Source of the DNA: Trichuris trichiura
Lineage: Eukaryota; Nematoda; Enoplea; Trichinellida; Trichuridae
Direction of reading: 5' to 3'
DNA: 64,000 bases
NCBI GenBank assembly: GCA_037903355.1
Contig: JBAJFE010000032.1
Location: 496,001 to 560,000 of the forward strand
Shown here in pieces: positions 36,705 through 48,619 of the stretch. The notes below the pieces were generated by a model that was not told the DNA's origin, searched no databases, and saw only the letters and a program-made list of their open reading frames with translations. Each line of letters begins with the position of its first letter. The first letter of the stretch is position 1. The translations under genes were made by a program, and so were the position numbers.

Positions 36705-37550
36705 TCAGGCATAGGAATTCCAGTCGCATACACCATTGGGTAAATGAGAAAACGAAAAGATAACCGAAGGCTGGCTGGCCCAAGTGCCTCCTTCAATCTT
36801 GTAGCTCGCTGACGACAGTCTTGGTACTTCTCTGTAGTAGCGAACCCAGGATAATGGGCGTGGCTTTTTTTCCCTATTCGGTAGCAAACATTTATCAATA
36901 CCACTGATGATACACCCGTGAGCAATAAGCAAAGCAACTTTGCCAGAATGTTTCTTCGCAAGGTGCTTGGTCAATTTTTCCAACCGTTCGGTTAATTGCT
37001 TCAAACTTTCTTCCGGTTTCCAATCGCTGCCTTTCATCAATGGTTCGTAAGATTGGTCGATTTTTGAAATTCCACAATAGCCTTCTTTATAGCTCTCCTT
37101 GTTCATAGCGATCCATGTTGGCGGCACAAATCGATGCTGACTCCTCCAATTGGCTATCGCTGGTTCTATTCTCACCTTTACATCTTCCGCTTCGAGACCG
37201 CGAAGCAAACAGTCTGCTGTTTGTATACAACATAAACATGGACTTGAATAGACGAATCCGCCGAAATCGACAGTATTGAATCCGTCTTTTTTAAGTCGTC
37301 TTCCAACTTCCTCAGCCGTCAGTGTGCCAATGATGCTCAACGGAGGATCTGCTAACCATGTATCTTTGTCTGCTCGTCTTTTAGGCAATTGCAAAGGAAG
37401 TGCGACGTTGTTGAAATGACGGATTTTGTTTGAAGAATCTTCCATTGTTCTTTGTCCGTTATAGTCGTAAAAGTCTATCCAGTTGCGCTCATAGGTTCGG
37501 TCAACAGAATCAGCATGCTTAAGAACAATGATTTCCTTCAGCTTTGACAT
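36705..37550 (-). CDS. UBASH3-type histidine phosphatase domain protein, probable pseudo-enzyme
   Basis: A 281-residue intronless protein that aligns along its whole length with the C-terminal phosphoglycerate-mutase-like domain of UBASH3 (STS) proteins. It has no UBA or SH3 domain. Matching blocks are the N-terminal VLKHADSVDRTYERNW, LADPPLSIIGTLTAEEVGRRL, FVYSSPCLCCIQTADCLLRG, IEPAIANW, LLIAHGCI and the C-terminal HLPNGVCDWN. Active enzymes have R-H-G-E in the first block; here it is K-H-A-D. The second conserved arginine (SPxLRC) is cysteine (SPCLCC). The two catalytic-type histidines remain. Two phosphate-binding arginines are therefore missing, so the protein is probably a weak or dead phosphatase. 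Start ATG at 37550 places the first motif at residue 10, as expected for a domain-only protein. No neighbour suggests its partner. Confidence 0.85.
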   Translation of the reverse strand: MSKLKEIIVLKHADSVDRTYERNWIDFYDYNGQRTMEDSSNKIRHFNNVALPLQLPKRRADKDTWLADPPLSIIGTLTAEEVGRRLKKDGFNTVDFGGFVYSSPCLCCIQTADCLLRGLEAEDVKVRIEPAIANWRSQHRFVPPTWIAMNKESYKEGYCGISKIDQSYEPLMKGSDWKPEESLKQLTERLEKLTKHLAKKHSGKVALLIAHGCIISGIDKCLLPNREKKPRPLSWVRYYREVPRLSSASYKIEGGTWASQPSVIFSFSHLPNGVCDWNSYA

Positions 37551-38007
37551 TTATCACTAAAATGAGTAGTTCTATAAGCCGTTTGTTGTGACTCCGTAGC
37601 GCGGTTGAACTTCCCGTTAGCAATTCTCACGATGGCTTGGCAATATTACAAATCAGGTTTGCCAAACATTAAAGCTTGAGGAGGCACCAGTTTAAAGTTT
37701 CGAGTAGGCTGCGCTTTTACAGTTAATTAATCGGTTGAAACCAGAGTAACAGTTAGATTACCCGCAACAGTAAGTTCAACAGGAGATTCCTTGTGCACCA
37801 TGGCTATTTTTTTAACGGGGAGACAAGAGGGAAACCCTAGAAGGAAATAGACGTTAAAATGCAGAACTAACAGGTTCCTGTTGCTTAGGTAGAACTATCG
37901 TTAACCTATCAGAAGTGGCGTACTCAAGACATATCCGCGGTATATAGGTGATAGCTGGGCTTGAAATCTAGAACAGGTAAGTTCAGCCATCAGTACCATG
38001 GCGTAAT
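37551..38007. other. Upstream of the UBASH3-like gene
   Basis: No feature recognised. It probably contains the promoter of the leftward gene at 37550. Confidence 0.4.
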
Positions 38008-38275
38008 GCAGGCGTGAGGAATTTTTTTGCTGTCGCTGGCTGTTCAGACGTTTATAAGACCCTTCGCGAGCCGTACAGAATACTAAACCGAGAAACATAG
38101 CCTGCTTTGCTTGCACGTATGTTCATTTAAGTCACCCCACGAACAAAGAGATAAGGAAAATAAGAATAATACTACGCGCACACTAGTGCTGCCTACTGCT
38201 TGCCTCCGAAGACTAATGACATCAGTTTGTTGACAGAGAAATGACAGCGGGGCGGTCTTCCTAGTCAGCCTGAAT
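38008..38275. repeat. Dispersed repeat R1, copy 2 (inverted)
   Basis: Reverse-complement relative of 32325-32612, with blocks gacgtttataagacccttcg and cttgcctccgaagactaatg. It begins and ends at about the same points as copy 1, which suggests a mobile unit of about 280 bases. Confidence 0.75.
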
Positions 38276-38631
38276 GAAGATTTTTATTGTACGGTTATAT
38301 ATCGCTTTCTTTAGAACGACAAAAAATCCTTTCAAACCCTTACAGTTTTGCCGCAACTCATCTCTAGCGGATAACCAACGAGAACCTGTTCTTCAATCAA
38401 CATCGTCATGCAACAGTTTTAGAAGCCTACCATACTTTGTTACACAGATGTTAAGGGGCACAATGAGGGCTTCACGAAAACCGCAAACAATCAGCCAAGG
38501 GAACTGAGCAGATGATTGAAACCAATGAACAATTGATTACTGCCTATTCCTAAGGAATGAAGTTCAACAAACCGCATAAGTACTCAAACGGAAAATAAAC
38601 TAAAAATTTGTTATGGTCCTTCACGTACGGC

Positions 38632-41600
38632 CTAGCTGAGTCCATACACTTCTCCAGTAGCGGTGTCAATGTCCATGTCATAAAACGCTGGACGAACTGG
38701 TAGCCCCGGCATTGTTTGAATATCACCAGCTAGTGCATACAAAAAGCCTGCACCGGCGTAAGCTTTGATCTCACGTATAGGCAACGTATAACCGGTGGGA
38801 ACACCAAGAAGTTTCGGATCCATACTGATTGATAAAGGAGTTTTCGCCATACACACAGGCAACTTGTCTATACCAAGCTTTTTAAAACAAGTCATAGCTT
38901 TCACCACGTCCAGCGAATACTCCACTGTCTCAGCCCCGTATATTTCCTGTAAAAATTGGCTTATTCTGTGTCTTATGCTCTAAGATAAACTTACCGTAGC
39001 GATTCTTTCAATCTTTGTCCTTAGCGACTCACTGCCAGAATAGAGAAAGCAAAAACCAGAAGACGATTCGGCGCAAGCTTTTTTGACTGTATTGGCCAAC
39101 TCAGAAGCTCCTTTCGCTCCGTTAGCCCAATTGTCGCAAACCACGGCGGAAAAAGCTCCTCCCGCTATGGCTTTGGTCTTGACCACCTCTAATTCAGAAT
39201 CCAAGTCAGTACTGAACCGATTGATTGCCACTACAGCTGCGATTCCGAATTTGCGTATACTTTTGATATGGTGAATCATATTGTTGCATCCACGCTGAAT
39301 CAAGCTCAAACTCTCTTTACTCCCTGGCTGAATTGGGCTACCGTCAGCTCCTTCAACTGATCCGCCCTGCCTTTTCAAAGCTGCAATCGTGACCACAAGC
39401 ACCACTGCATCCGGTGCTAATCCGGAAGCGCGACACTGCAAGAAAAAGCTAAATATTAACGTGTTGTCGAAACACCACCCCACCTTTATGTCAGCAAATT
39501 TCTCAAATCCAATGTCGGCCCCAAAACCAGCCTCCGTAATCACGAAACCATCTGGTCCAACGAGTTTTAACGCTATCAAGTCAGCCAGAATGGAACTGCT
39601 CCCATGAGCTATGTTTGCAAAAGGACCGGTGTGCACAAGAACGGGACAACCTTCCAACGTCTGCATCAGCGTAGGCCTGATAGCGTCCTTCAGAAGTACT
39701 GCTACACCACCGGTTACACCAAGATCGTCTGTAGTAACAGGAGCCCCTTTCTTGTCAAAAGCAACAACAATTGCTCCAAGACGACTCCGCAAATCAGCCA
39801 AACTGGTGGCCATCGATAAAATCACCATTAATTCGCTGGAAGCCGCAATGCAGAAATGACACTGCCTAGACATTCCCATCTCTGTCGGCGATTCTCCTAT
39901 AGTCACTGTTCGTAGGAAACGATCGTTTGTGTCGAGAACCCTATTCCAGCAAATGGAGGGTGGATCAATGTCTAACCGAACAAAGCGAGTAATTTCTTCT
40001 TTTGTCAACTCTTCTGGTCGCTCTTTGTTAATGCCAAGTTTTTGCAAGCGGGAAATTTGAATGCTTGAAAATGTTCTTACTCCACTTTTTAGCGGTACTA
40101 AGCGCCTGTACAAAGCTTCATCACTTTGCGTAGCTTCATGAAAAACACGAGCATCAATAGCTGCTCCTATAAGATTGGCAGCGGCAACCACTGCATGAAT
40201 ATCTCCTGTGAGATGCAGGTTGAACTCTTCCATTGGGATGATCTAATCAAAAATATTAGCATTAACGCACATTTCAGTTGTGCCATTAAAAATAAAAAAC
40301 TGAAGCTGCGTTTCCCATGAAAACACGATGCTTTTGGTAAAAAAATTTTAATCTTCTTTCTTCACTTTCTATGAAAATACCGTTAGAAAACTCGTTAGGT
40401 TAAGTCATCTGAAGTTGCTAGGGTTGACTTGCGGTGTGTTACCGCTTGCAACGCCTTGTCCTTAATGATGCTCACTTTAAGAAATAAAGACTACTTACAG
40501 CTGGCTTATAGCTGTCCAAAGAAATTCAAAATTTTTCAATACTCAATATATGAGACCCGACGTAATGCATACGATTTTCTTCATATGTTACACATTCATT
40601 AATTGTTCACCTCCGAAACTTGTCCTAGTACACGTTTTAATTTCAGCAGTACTTAGAGGAATTCAACTGAAATAGATGCTCCCAGAGAAAACACGCTTTC
40701 TCATATGAGGTTTACAGAAGAACTTCAAGAAATCTTACTTGAGAATATCCACCTCCTGCTGCACCTCCCTTCATTCCGAACGTTGGACCTAGCGAAGGTT
40801 GCCGAACGCAACCAATGGCGTTCGCGCAAAGAGACACGTTCAAAGCTTGAACGAGTCCTATTGTAACAGTACTTTTTCCTATACCTTCTGGTGTTGGGGT
40901 CATGCTGGTAACTAAAACGTACTTCCCATTTTTAACATGGTTCAGACGGTTTAGAACGTCAAGAGAGATCTAAAGCAGATCGACAGGTTTTCACGCCGAG
41001 AGTGACGCGCCAACAGTACCTTCGCCTTGTACTTGCCATATGGTTCAGTCTCGGCGGGCGTTAAACCAATTGCAAGCGCGATTTCGGTAATACAGCTAGG
41101 AACTTGCGCCTTGGATATTGCAATGTCGCTAGGAACAGGGCTCTGGTGTCGTATCTCTCGGATAACCAATGGCCAAGACTTAGGTAAGTTCACCTCACTT
41201 TCTGCTGCGTTAACTGTATTTTGCAGCAACATGGCAACAGTCATTGGACCAACCCCTCCAGGTACTGGAGTAATGAAACTCGCGACACGGCGAGCTTCTT
41301 CAAAGTCCACATCGCCACACAATTTTCGACTGCCATCGTCAGCAGCATTCATACCGCAGTCAATAACTACTACGCCTGGCTTTAACCAACTTCCTGAAAT
41401 GGAATGCAAAACAGAAATTGCAGGGACGATGCACAACGATTTGTTGATTACCTTTGACCATACCGGCTTGTCCAACTGCTACTAGCAGTATATCTGCCGT
41501 GCGGCAAATTTTATCCAAGTTTTTCGTACGAGAATGACAGGTAGTAACGGTCGCATTGTGCCAAAGAAAAAGATCAGACGCTGGTTTACCAACGATTCTA

Positions 41601-42171
41601 CTTCTCCCAATTACAACACAGTGCTTGCCAGCCAAATCGACGCCTAACAAAGATAAGCTGTGAACGCGTGGAGAAATGATTCATAAACTACCTAATTACC
41701 TATGCTTTTCAGTAACTCCAAGCAGCCGTTAGGCGTACAAGGTATTATGGCATCGACTAGATCACCTCTGGCAAGACGACCAGCGTTTAAAATAGTTAAA
41801 CCATCTACGTCTTTCGCTGGCTCAATCGTGTTTATTATGAGTTCTGTATCAACTGGTTCGCATGTGTCCAGTGGAAGTTGCACGATTATCCCATGGACGG
41901 ATGTATCGCAGTTCAATGATTTCACTTCGTCAATTAAAGTGTCGCCGTCTACAGACTTTGGCAACTTGACTACTCTAACATGGACGCCAATCTCTTCCGC
42001 GGCTTTGACTTTGTGCTTGATGTAAACGTTTGAATCTGAACGGTTGCCAACCTGGACAATTGCCAGTCCTGGTCGAAAATTTGGGTGACTCCTTTGAACA
42101 ATTTCAATACGGGCCTTCAGCTTATTCTTTAATCGTTGTGCCAATTCTTTTCCGTCGATTAAAGTTGCCAT
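38632..42171 (-). CDS. MTHFD1: Trifunctional C1-tetrahydrofolate synthase (cytosolic type)
   Basis: One protein with methylene-THF dehydrogenase, methenyl-THF cyclohydrolase and formate-THF ligase domains, interconverting one-carbon folates for purine and thymidylate synthesis. Exons: 42171-41700, 41643-41452, 41393-41020, 40969-40739, 40242-39484, 39435-38995, 38946-38632. They total 2784 bases, 927 residues, close to the usual 935. Introns are 48-58 bases except one of 496. Dehydrogenase/cyclohydrolase: [16 protein letters not shown] (catalytic Lys), [33 protein letters not shown] (NADP site), [15 protein letters not shown]. Ligase: P-loop [56 protein letters not shown], and C-terminal [17 protein letters not shown]. 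All catalytic motifs are present and the frame is intact. No mitochondrial presequence, so cytosolic. Confidence 0.97.
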
Positions 42172-45100
42172 GTTTCGAACCTGCAGTATTACCAGACAAG
42201 CTTACCGGAACTGAATTGACACAATATAAACGCCCTCTTCGCGCCGAAAATAGTATAAGCGTTAAGTTAACAGCAAAAAGAAATATTCTAGGCTGACAGA
42301 CTACTGCCCCAAGGGTCCACTGAGGACAACGTATCTTCTAAATGAGCGTTACATAACACAGACCATGTTAATTATTAGTAGTCAAAAGTTCAGTGAGACC
42401 TAACTGTATTAAAGGTTCTGCATTTTCAAGAACACTTCTTGCAGGATTCAGAATATACATTAAAGGCTATGCAGGCTACAAAACTACGTCAGCGTTGAAT
42501 GATCAATCATAAAAGATTAATGCAAGCTAGATATTACAAAATAATAGCACTGGCACTATTAAAAGCGTAGGATTTACGCGCTACTATTACTATCGTAGAA
42601 ACTTAAAGCGGTTCAAGCGAAGATAGTCAACATGGGGAACTAACTGCACACAAATAAAAGTGGACAGTTTCATAGCTTAAAGCAACTAATGATTATAGCT
42701 TGCGAACTAAACGACAAGGTCAACATAGGAGAATACCATTCGTCAAACTAGTTTTGTTCAAACGGTTTGACTCAACAGGGATGTTTCCAATTTGGAAAAA
42801 TAAGAATCTTTTTTAAATCGAAGTAACGAAATCATAAATACACGGAAGAGTGCGTCCAACCTTTGTCCTGCTTTTTGAATCAACAAATGTTCTAGTCGAA
42901 AACAAACGCAACTAAGCATTAAAACAAAAAAACTTGTCTTTCTCTGCAAGATATATTTTGCCTGAAAATGAGCATAAACTCGCGGCTTCAACCACGTTCA
43001 CGTTTTTTATTTTTCTTACGCGCTGATGTTGGATCACGTGATCTGAACGCCTCGGTTGCAACGCCTCAAGTATTAAGCAGGTCAATAGTGAGTTCCATCA
43101 TAATACCCATAAAGCAGAAAAGTAACATAAGGCGCTCAAAGTATTACATATACGTTTAAGAAACACGGATACGAAAACAAAATACACTACATACGACTAA
43201 ACGCAAACACTCTACGCAGAGTAGACGGTAATTATTTTAACGCAATCAAGTTAGGCGTAGAAAGTACCGTGTCCCACGCAAATTCTTCTGTTCAAAATGC
43301 TATGCTAACGCACAATTATGTCTGTGTCAAAATCTATTTGAGCTGTGAAAAAAACTTTTTTAAATATTTTTTAGCGGCAAAACTTAGATTTAGCGAATTA
43401 ACGGTCGAGATATAGCATTTGCCGTAACTATTTCAATGTAATGGTTGCTTGATTGCTTACTGCAGCAATAAAAAAATAAATAATTTTCTTTACTTGCGTA
43501 GCTCACTACCGAGCGTCAGCTGTACGCCAATATCCTGACTACATCAAATATTTTTGTCAGCAATGCAGCTTCTCACGACAACAAACAGCCTTTGAATTGT
43601 CTGCCTTACTGCTCATTGGAGATACAGCGTAATCCAGTTTATTAGCGGCAGTACAAAAAACAAAACAGAAAACGGCGAAACGCAGTGCCTTCGGTACTCA
43701 TTCATCCTGTCTTCGGCAGGGAAATCACTGGGTTGCAACTGGTAGACAGACCGCTGTTAGTAGTACACTTACGTCATAATTGTGTTCTGAGCGAGAAATT
43801 AAACAGTGAGCGAAGTGTTTAACCTAGTATGCAAGTACCATTGGTGCACTGATTACGTTACTCCTCTCGTGAAGAACTACCATCTTGCGTCTTTTAACTT
43901 AAAACTGAGATGAACTCTTTCGTATGTTGAAGCCGGAGACGCTGGCAAGGTAAATGCTGGATAGCCTTTGTATTTCTTGGCAGATAATTAAGTTCGCCCT
44001 TGAGCTAGGGCTCGTGGAGTAAAGTGTCCTAGTAACGTTTATCAGAGGGGCCTTAGATACCGTCATTGGTAAATTCGCCTCGGTTATAGCTTGTGGTATG
44101 TTGGATACTTCGCTAAGAAAGTGACTTCATTCTCAGTCATTGGGTAGCTTGAAGCATGTTCAACTAATGTTCGAGTCAATGGTTCGTAGGCAAGAGCGTT
44201 GATCATGCTCCTACCTCACTGTCTGTCCTAAGAGCTTGTAATGTGTCGGGTAAAACAAGTGTTCCGTAGAACCTAGGGCTTAGTAGACTGTGAGATTCGC
44301 TTACGTATATGGCATTTGATTTCATAGACTAAGGCAGGTTTTTACTTGAATGGGGATTTCATTTTGTTACTTCAAGGACGCGGTGCTTGCTTCGAAAGCC
44401 ATCTAAAAACAGCCTACGAAATCGAAGGTCTTCCAAGGCTTTCAGCTTTTCTTCCCAGGCCAATGAAGCTTAGATTGTCAGACCCACTGGGAATATGTTC
44501 CTACGCTGAGTGCGAATAATGGCGCACGGCGCTTACAAACTATATATATCGTGTAATTGGTTTGCGTACTTGTTAACCGTTTTTCTACGGGAGTTCTGGA
44601 GTCACGGCTGCATTTTATTCCGACGCAACTCCATGCCAGGTACCGACGTTTAGGCGATAAATGCAATACGCGGCATCATAGCGTAATGTGGCCTCTTAAG
44701 TCTGCTGATAATACTTGAATTATCTTACAAGTAGGGAAATCTTCTCTCGCCAATAATGCCGTGCGTTATAATGGAGTATTGAATACCCCATGTAATTTAC
44801 TGATTACTGTTCTGAAAGTTAAAAATGAATAAATTCGGATTCGTAGAAATCACGTACTTACATAGCTGAATGCACACTGGTTGGTGACACTGTCTAGTAC
44901 ACTAAAAAAAGTTTTGCCATATGACGAGAATACTGCGGAGATAATTCGTTCTGCTTTTCCTTTTTAAGTGAATGACAGTTGGAGGAGAATGTTTCGACCT
45001 TTCAGGAAGATACTAACTTACGACTGTACACTTTTCTTCATGCAGCAATGAATAGTATTTCAATCTGCATGTCGACATTTGCGTGTCTCCAACAACTAAT

Positions 45101-45454
45101 ATCCATTCTTTCTAACGTCCGCTAGGCACCGCTGATAGTGGTTAACGCTTCAGCCAGTTTCTTTGCTATTTTCTTACTACAATTTTTTCTCTACCTTCAA
45201 CCTATTTACATCAGATTGTCACTCAAAAGCTTTTCAGCCTCGAGAATGAGAAAGTTCAAGGGTATTCTCTTCATCTGTGTTAAATTATAGGTCGTTCCCA
45301 AGCTATAACGACATATTACTTACTACTTGATCAACAAGAGTATCGTTATCAAATTCTTCAAAGGTATTCGTACATGTCTTTAAGACGTTTCAAGTACTAT
45401 ATGTTGACCACCTCCTACGTTGACCAGTTTTCCCCAGTCCGTTTGGGGGTCCAC
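42172..45454. other. Long intergenic interval
   Basis: About 3.3 kb without a recognisable gene. The first bases should hold the MTHFD1 promoter. Small open frames (42758-42991 -, 44478-44666 -) have no domains, and no known repeat family of this window was found. The final bases before 45455 probably belong to the 3' end of the Penelope-like element. Confidence 0.4.
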
Positions 45455-46560
45455 TTACGGGGGTTTTACTGTATGTTCCAGTGTATTGCCGGTTTCCCCA
45501 ACGCAGATTCCTAAACATGCACATTCCACCGCGTAAGCTAACCCTGTTCTTTTGTCTGCTGGGATTTGCATTTTATCCCTACGTGGAATTGACCTGAGAT
45601 TGCAGAAACCTTTGAAAAAGACACTGAAACCTAATTGTCTGCCTAGTCGGACAATCTTTTCACCTAATCTTGCAACATAAGGATTAATTAAATATGGATT
45701 GTGCAAAGTATTTGATTTGAGGGATTTTCAGGTTGCGAAGTTTGTACTGAAACACGCGATCAAAAAAAGATTTCGGATAATCGTTTTTCTAGAAGACCTT
45801 TCTAATGTAGTTAAGCTCTGAGTGCAGATATTCGAGATTGCCTAATTTGATTGCTCTATCGATCATTCCAGAAAGAATCCCGCGCAGTACTGAACATGGA
45901 TGATGTGAGGAGAAATTGAGGTACTGGTCTCTGTGTGTGGGCTTCCTGTAAGCTCTAGTTTTAAGCCCTTGGTCTGTGCAAATAATCAAAGCATCTAGAA
46001 AGGGAAGAGTTTTACTTTCTTCTTTTTCCATTGTGAAAACAATTTGTTTTGGGCGGATGCTGTTGAGGAAATGTAGAAGTTGTTCTTCTTTTCCATTCTT
46101 TATGATCGCGAAGATGTCATCTACATACCTTTTAAAACGGCGTGGAGGAATTTGTCTATCTACCTTTTCAAATTTTTGTCTTTCAAAACTTTCCATGAGG
46201 ATTTCTGCTAATACAAGGGATAATGAGCTGTCCGTAGGAACACCACTGGATTGCTTGTAGAACTTGTTATCAAAGATCAAATAGTTGCCTTCTTGCATGC
46301 AGAAGGACACTAGCTTGATTATATGAAAGGGATTTAATTTGCTTCTGCTGAGGAGGTTTTTATGCGCACTGAAGAGTTTGTATAAAGTCATTAGAGTATC
46401 TGATAATGGAATACTGCGGACTAATTCTTTCATGCCGTAGCTAACTAAAATTTCGTCAGGATCCAAGTAGCAGTTTCGTATTTCATTGACAAGAGTTCTG
46501 CTGTTTCATGGTGGTAAGTTCTTTAATACGGCTTCGTCTAGCCCGTTGATAGTGCTGAAA
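45455..46560 (-). mobile_element. Penelope-like retroelement remnant (RT plus GIY-YIG endonuclease)
   Basis: On the minus strand, 46466-45789 encodes a reverse transcriptase with the motifs SGVPTDSSLS, RRFKRYVDDIFAI (YVDD catalytic site), LPFLDALI and AYRKPTHRDQYL, the order and spacing of Penelope-like elements. After an in-frame stop, further frames carry LGRQLGFSVFFK and then YAVECACLGICVGETGNTLE. That last block is the GIY-YIG-type endonuclease specific to this class (45706-45455). In-frame stops and a frame change make it inactive. The 5' part of the protein is nearly missing: upstream reading keeps only INGLDEAVLKNLPP before joining element D at 46561. Described as a decayed copy only. 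Confidence 0.9.
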
Positions 46561-46680
46561 TCAAACCAAAGCCAACGCCCTACCAACGAATGGACGAGGA
46601 ATTATTAAGGAAAAAGATTCAGAACAAACACTTAACGATTTCGGAGTTTTCGGAATCAACCTTGTCCCGTCGTCATCATC
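46561..46680 (-). repeat. Element D: Penelope-like terminal unit with a degenerate hammerhead-like core
   Basis: Directly abuts the Penelope RT remnant on its 5' side, on the same strand. It shares with elements B and C the blocks taccaacgaatggacgag and aattattaaggaaaa. The core (46678-46641, -) has TGACGA, CGGGAC ... GATTCCG and AAAAC, so several core bases are lost. Its place upstream of RT identifies B, C and D as Penelope-like terminal repeats. Confidence 0.8.
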
Positions 46681-48619
46681 CCCATTACCATCATCACTAC
46701 ATTCATTTAAAAGTAAAGTTTTGAACCTTCGCTCATCCTTTTCCATTTCTTTGTGAGCACGGAAAGCGAATAAGAAGATAAATGCAAACACGAATGAACG
46801 AAGCCATCCGTTGGAGGTTGCTGATTTCGCTAATGTCAGAAGAAAAAGCAGCAGAAATATTCCTGGCGAATAATAGCGAGCGAGTACTTAGGGAGCGCTG
46901 CGCTCACATGGAAATGGTTAAGAAACCATGGCCTGAATCAAGATTTTGTAAAACTGTTGTATTTTTCCATCTTGCGTGACATACGAATTGCATAGCACTG
47001 TAACGTTGCGTAGATGCATGCAATCGTTCTCCAATTTTAGTTTCCGCTTAGGCGGCAGAAATCTTAAGCTCCGTCCACCTTTGAATTAAAGTGTAGCACT
47101 TTTCTGCATTGTAAAGGAACCAATAAGGACCGTCCAGCTGAGCGCTTCTACGTAAACACACATGGAGAGTTTGCCCAACCTATTGGTTCTTAAATTTTGG
47201 GTCTTGCCGGTTTGGCATTCTGTAGTTTGGAAAATGCAGGTCCTTTTCTGCCGAGCTTTTGTGCTCTTACCAGCAAGAATGCGGGCCCTCTCGTTTTACC
47301 CTTACTTTTGCGTCCGCTGAAATATAAGCCTTATGTTTACTCGTAGGCATCGGTAAGAACAGAACAAGGTAGTCGGCAAATTTATGGTACGACGATGAGG
47401 CGCAAAATCGACCAGATCCTTCTTACTCCGTACTCTTCAATGAAAGAACTACTGGATTAACCAAAGCTCATGAGAGTGCGGCATTATCGTTGTTTAACTT
47501 TGAAGATGAGTTTGTAGCGAACCGCGATCAGAAACCTTTTCCTTTTCTCCTTTGCGAACTAATTAGATGCACGTGACTATGACTACAGAAGGGGCAACGC
47601 GTCTTTACAGCGGAATAAAATCTGCCATATGTCGACCATGTGTCCTGACCTACATTTATAAATGCGTCTTTAAGGGAAATTAAGCAGTTGTGCTGATTGA
47701 GCCGCAAGTGCACCCACTACAAGTTCTTCTGTTGTTTCTAGCGGTCTCCGATTAAGAAGGAAAGCATGACTAATAATATTTCTTGACGATTTTTAAGCAG
47801 ATATTACTCGGCTGAAACTGAAAAGGTGCCTGTCAGCTGAACTGTAATGATACTACAAGATCATCAGAGCTGTAACTACAGGATCATTCTATTTTCAGCT
47901 TTCGGCGAACGGGCAAATGGGTAAAGAAAGTTTCCGAAGACGGTCACAAAACACCCATTATTCAAATTCTTAGAACGCTAAGAACAAGGCAGTGTGTCCC
48001 TTCTTCGCACACAAAATTTAAATGGATATAGACACCGTTCATTTATTTTCAAGCTGATTATTTGTCTAACATTTTAGGTTTTCTTCGACGCAGAGGAGAA
48101 GACACGTATGACCGAAGGGGTAGCGTTAGCCATATCCTTGATTTATGCCTGAATTCCATTTAGTGTAAAAGAGTAGTGGCAACTTATGTAGCGCTGGCAG
48201 CTTCGTAGCGTCGCGTGTGCACATAAAACGCTTATTAGAATCTAGCGCGCAAGCTTAAATGCAGTTTAGTCACGCTAGTCAAACGTTCTGCGTCAAAACG
48301 TTAAGTGTTAAGGCATTTGTCCCGCGCTGCTCTCTAGGCTTAAGCGAAGTCCTTTTTTATTTTCCTTTAAAGGCAATGACAAAGTATTATTAGCACGAAC
48401 ATTATTTTTGTGATAGCACGCAGTTACAAAATGAATCGTAAGTATTTTTTGCCGCACGGAACGGCGCAGCCACACAAGTTGAAACCTGCGCTCATTTTTG
48501 TAGAGTGAGTATCATACCGGTAGGCATTGTTTTTGTGGAGCGGTGTAGTAGGCTACAATTCTATTTTGTTCATAAACAGTTAATAAAAACGTTTATTTAG
48601 GCGAAGAAAGACCAACCGC
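46681..48619. other. Intergenic before DNAJC9
   Basis: Contains copy 4 of hairpin repeat family H (about 47310-47400) and otherwise nothing I recognise. Small frames at 46782-46979 and 47528-47713 lack domains. Confidence 0.4.
47310..47405. repeat. Short hairpin repeat family H, copy 4
   Basis: Contains aatataagccttatgttta, then gtaggcatcggtaagaacag, then acaaggtagtcggca. This is the most diverged copy. Confidence 0.45.
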
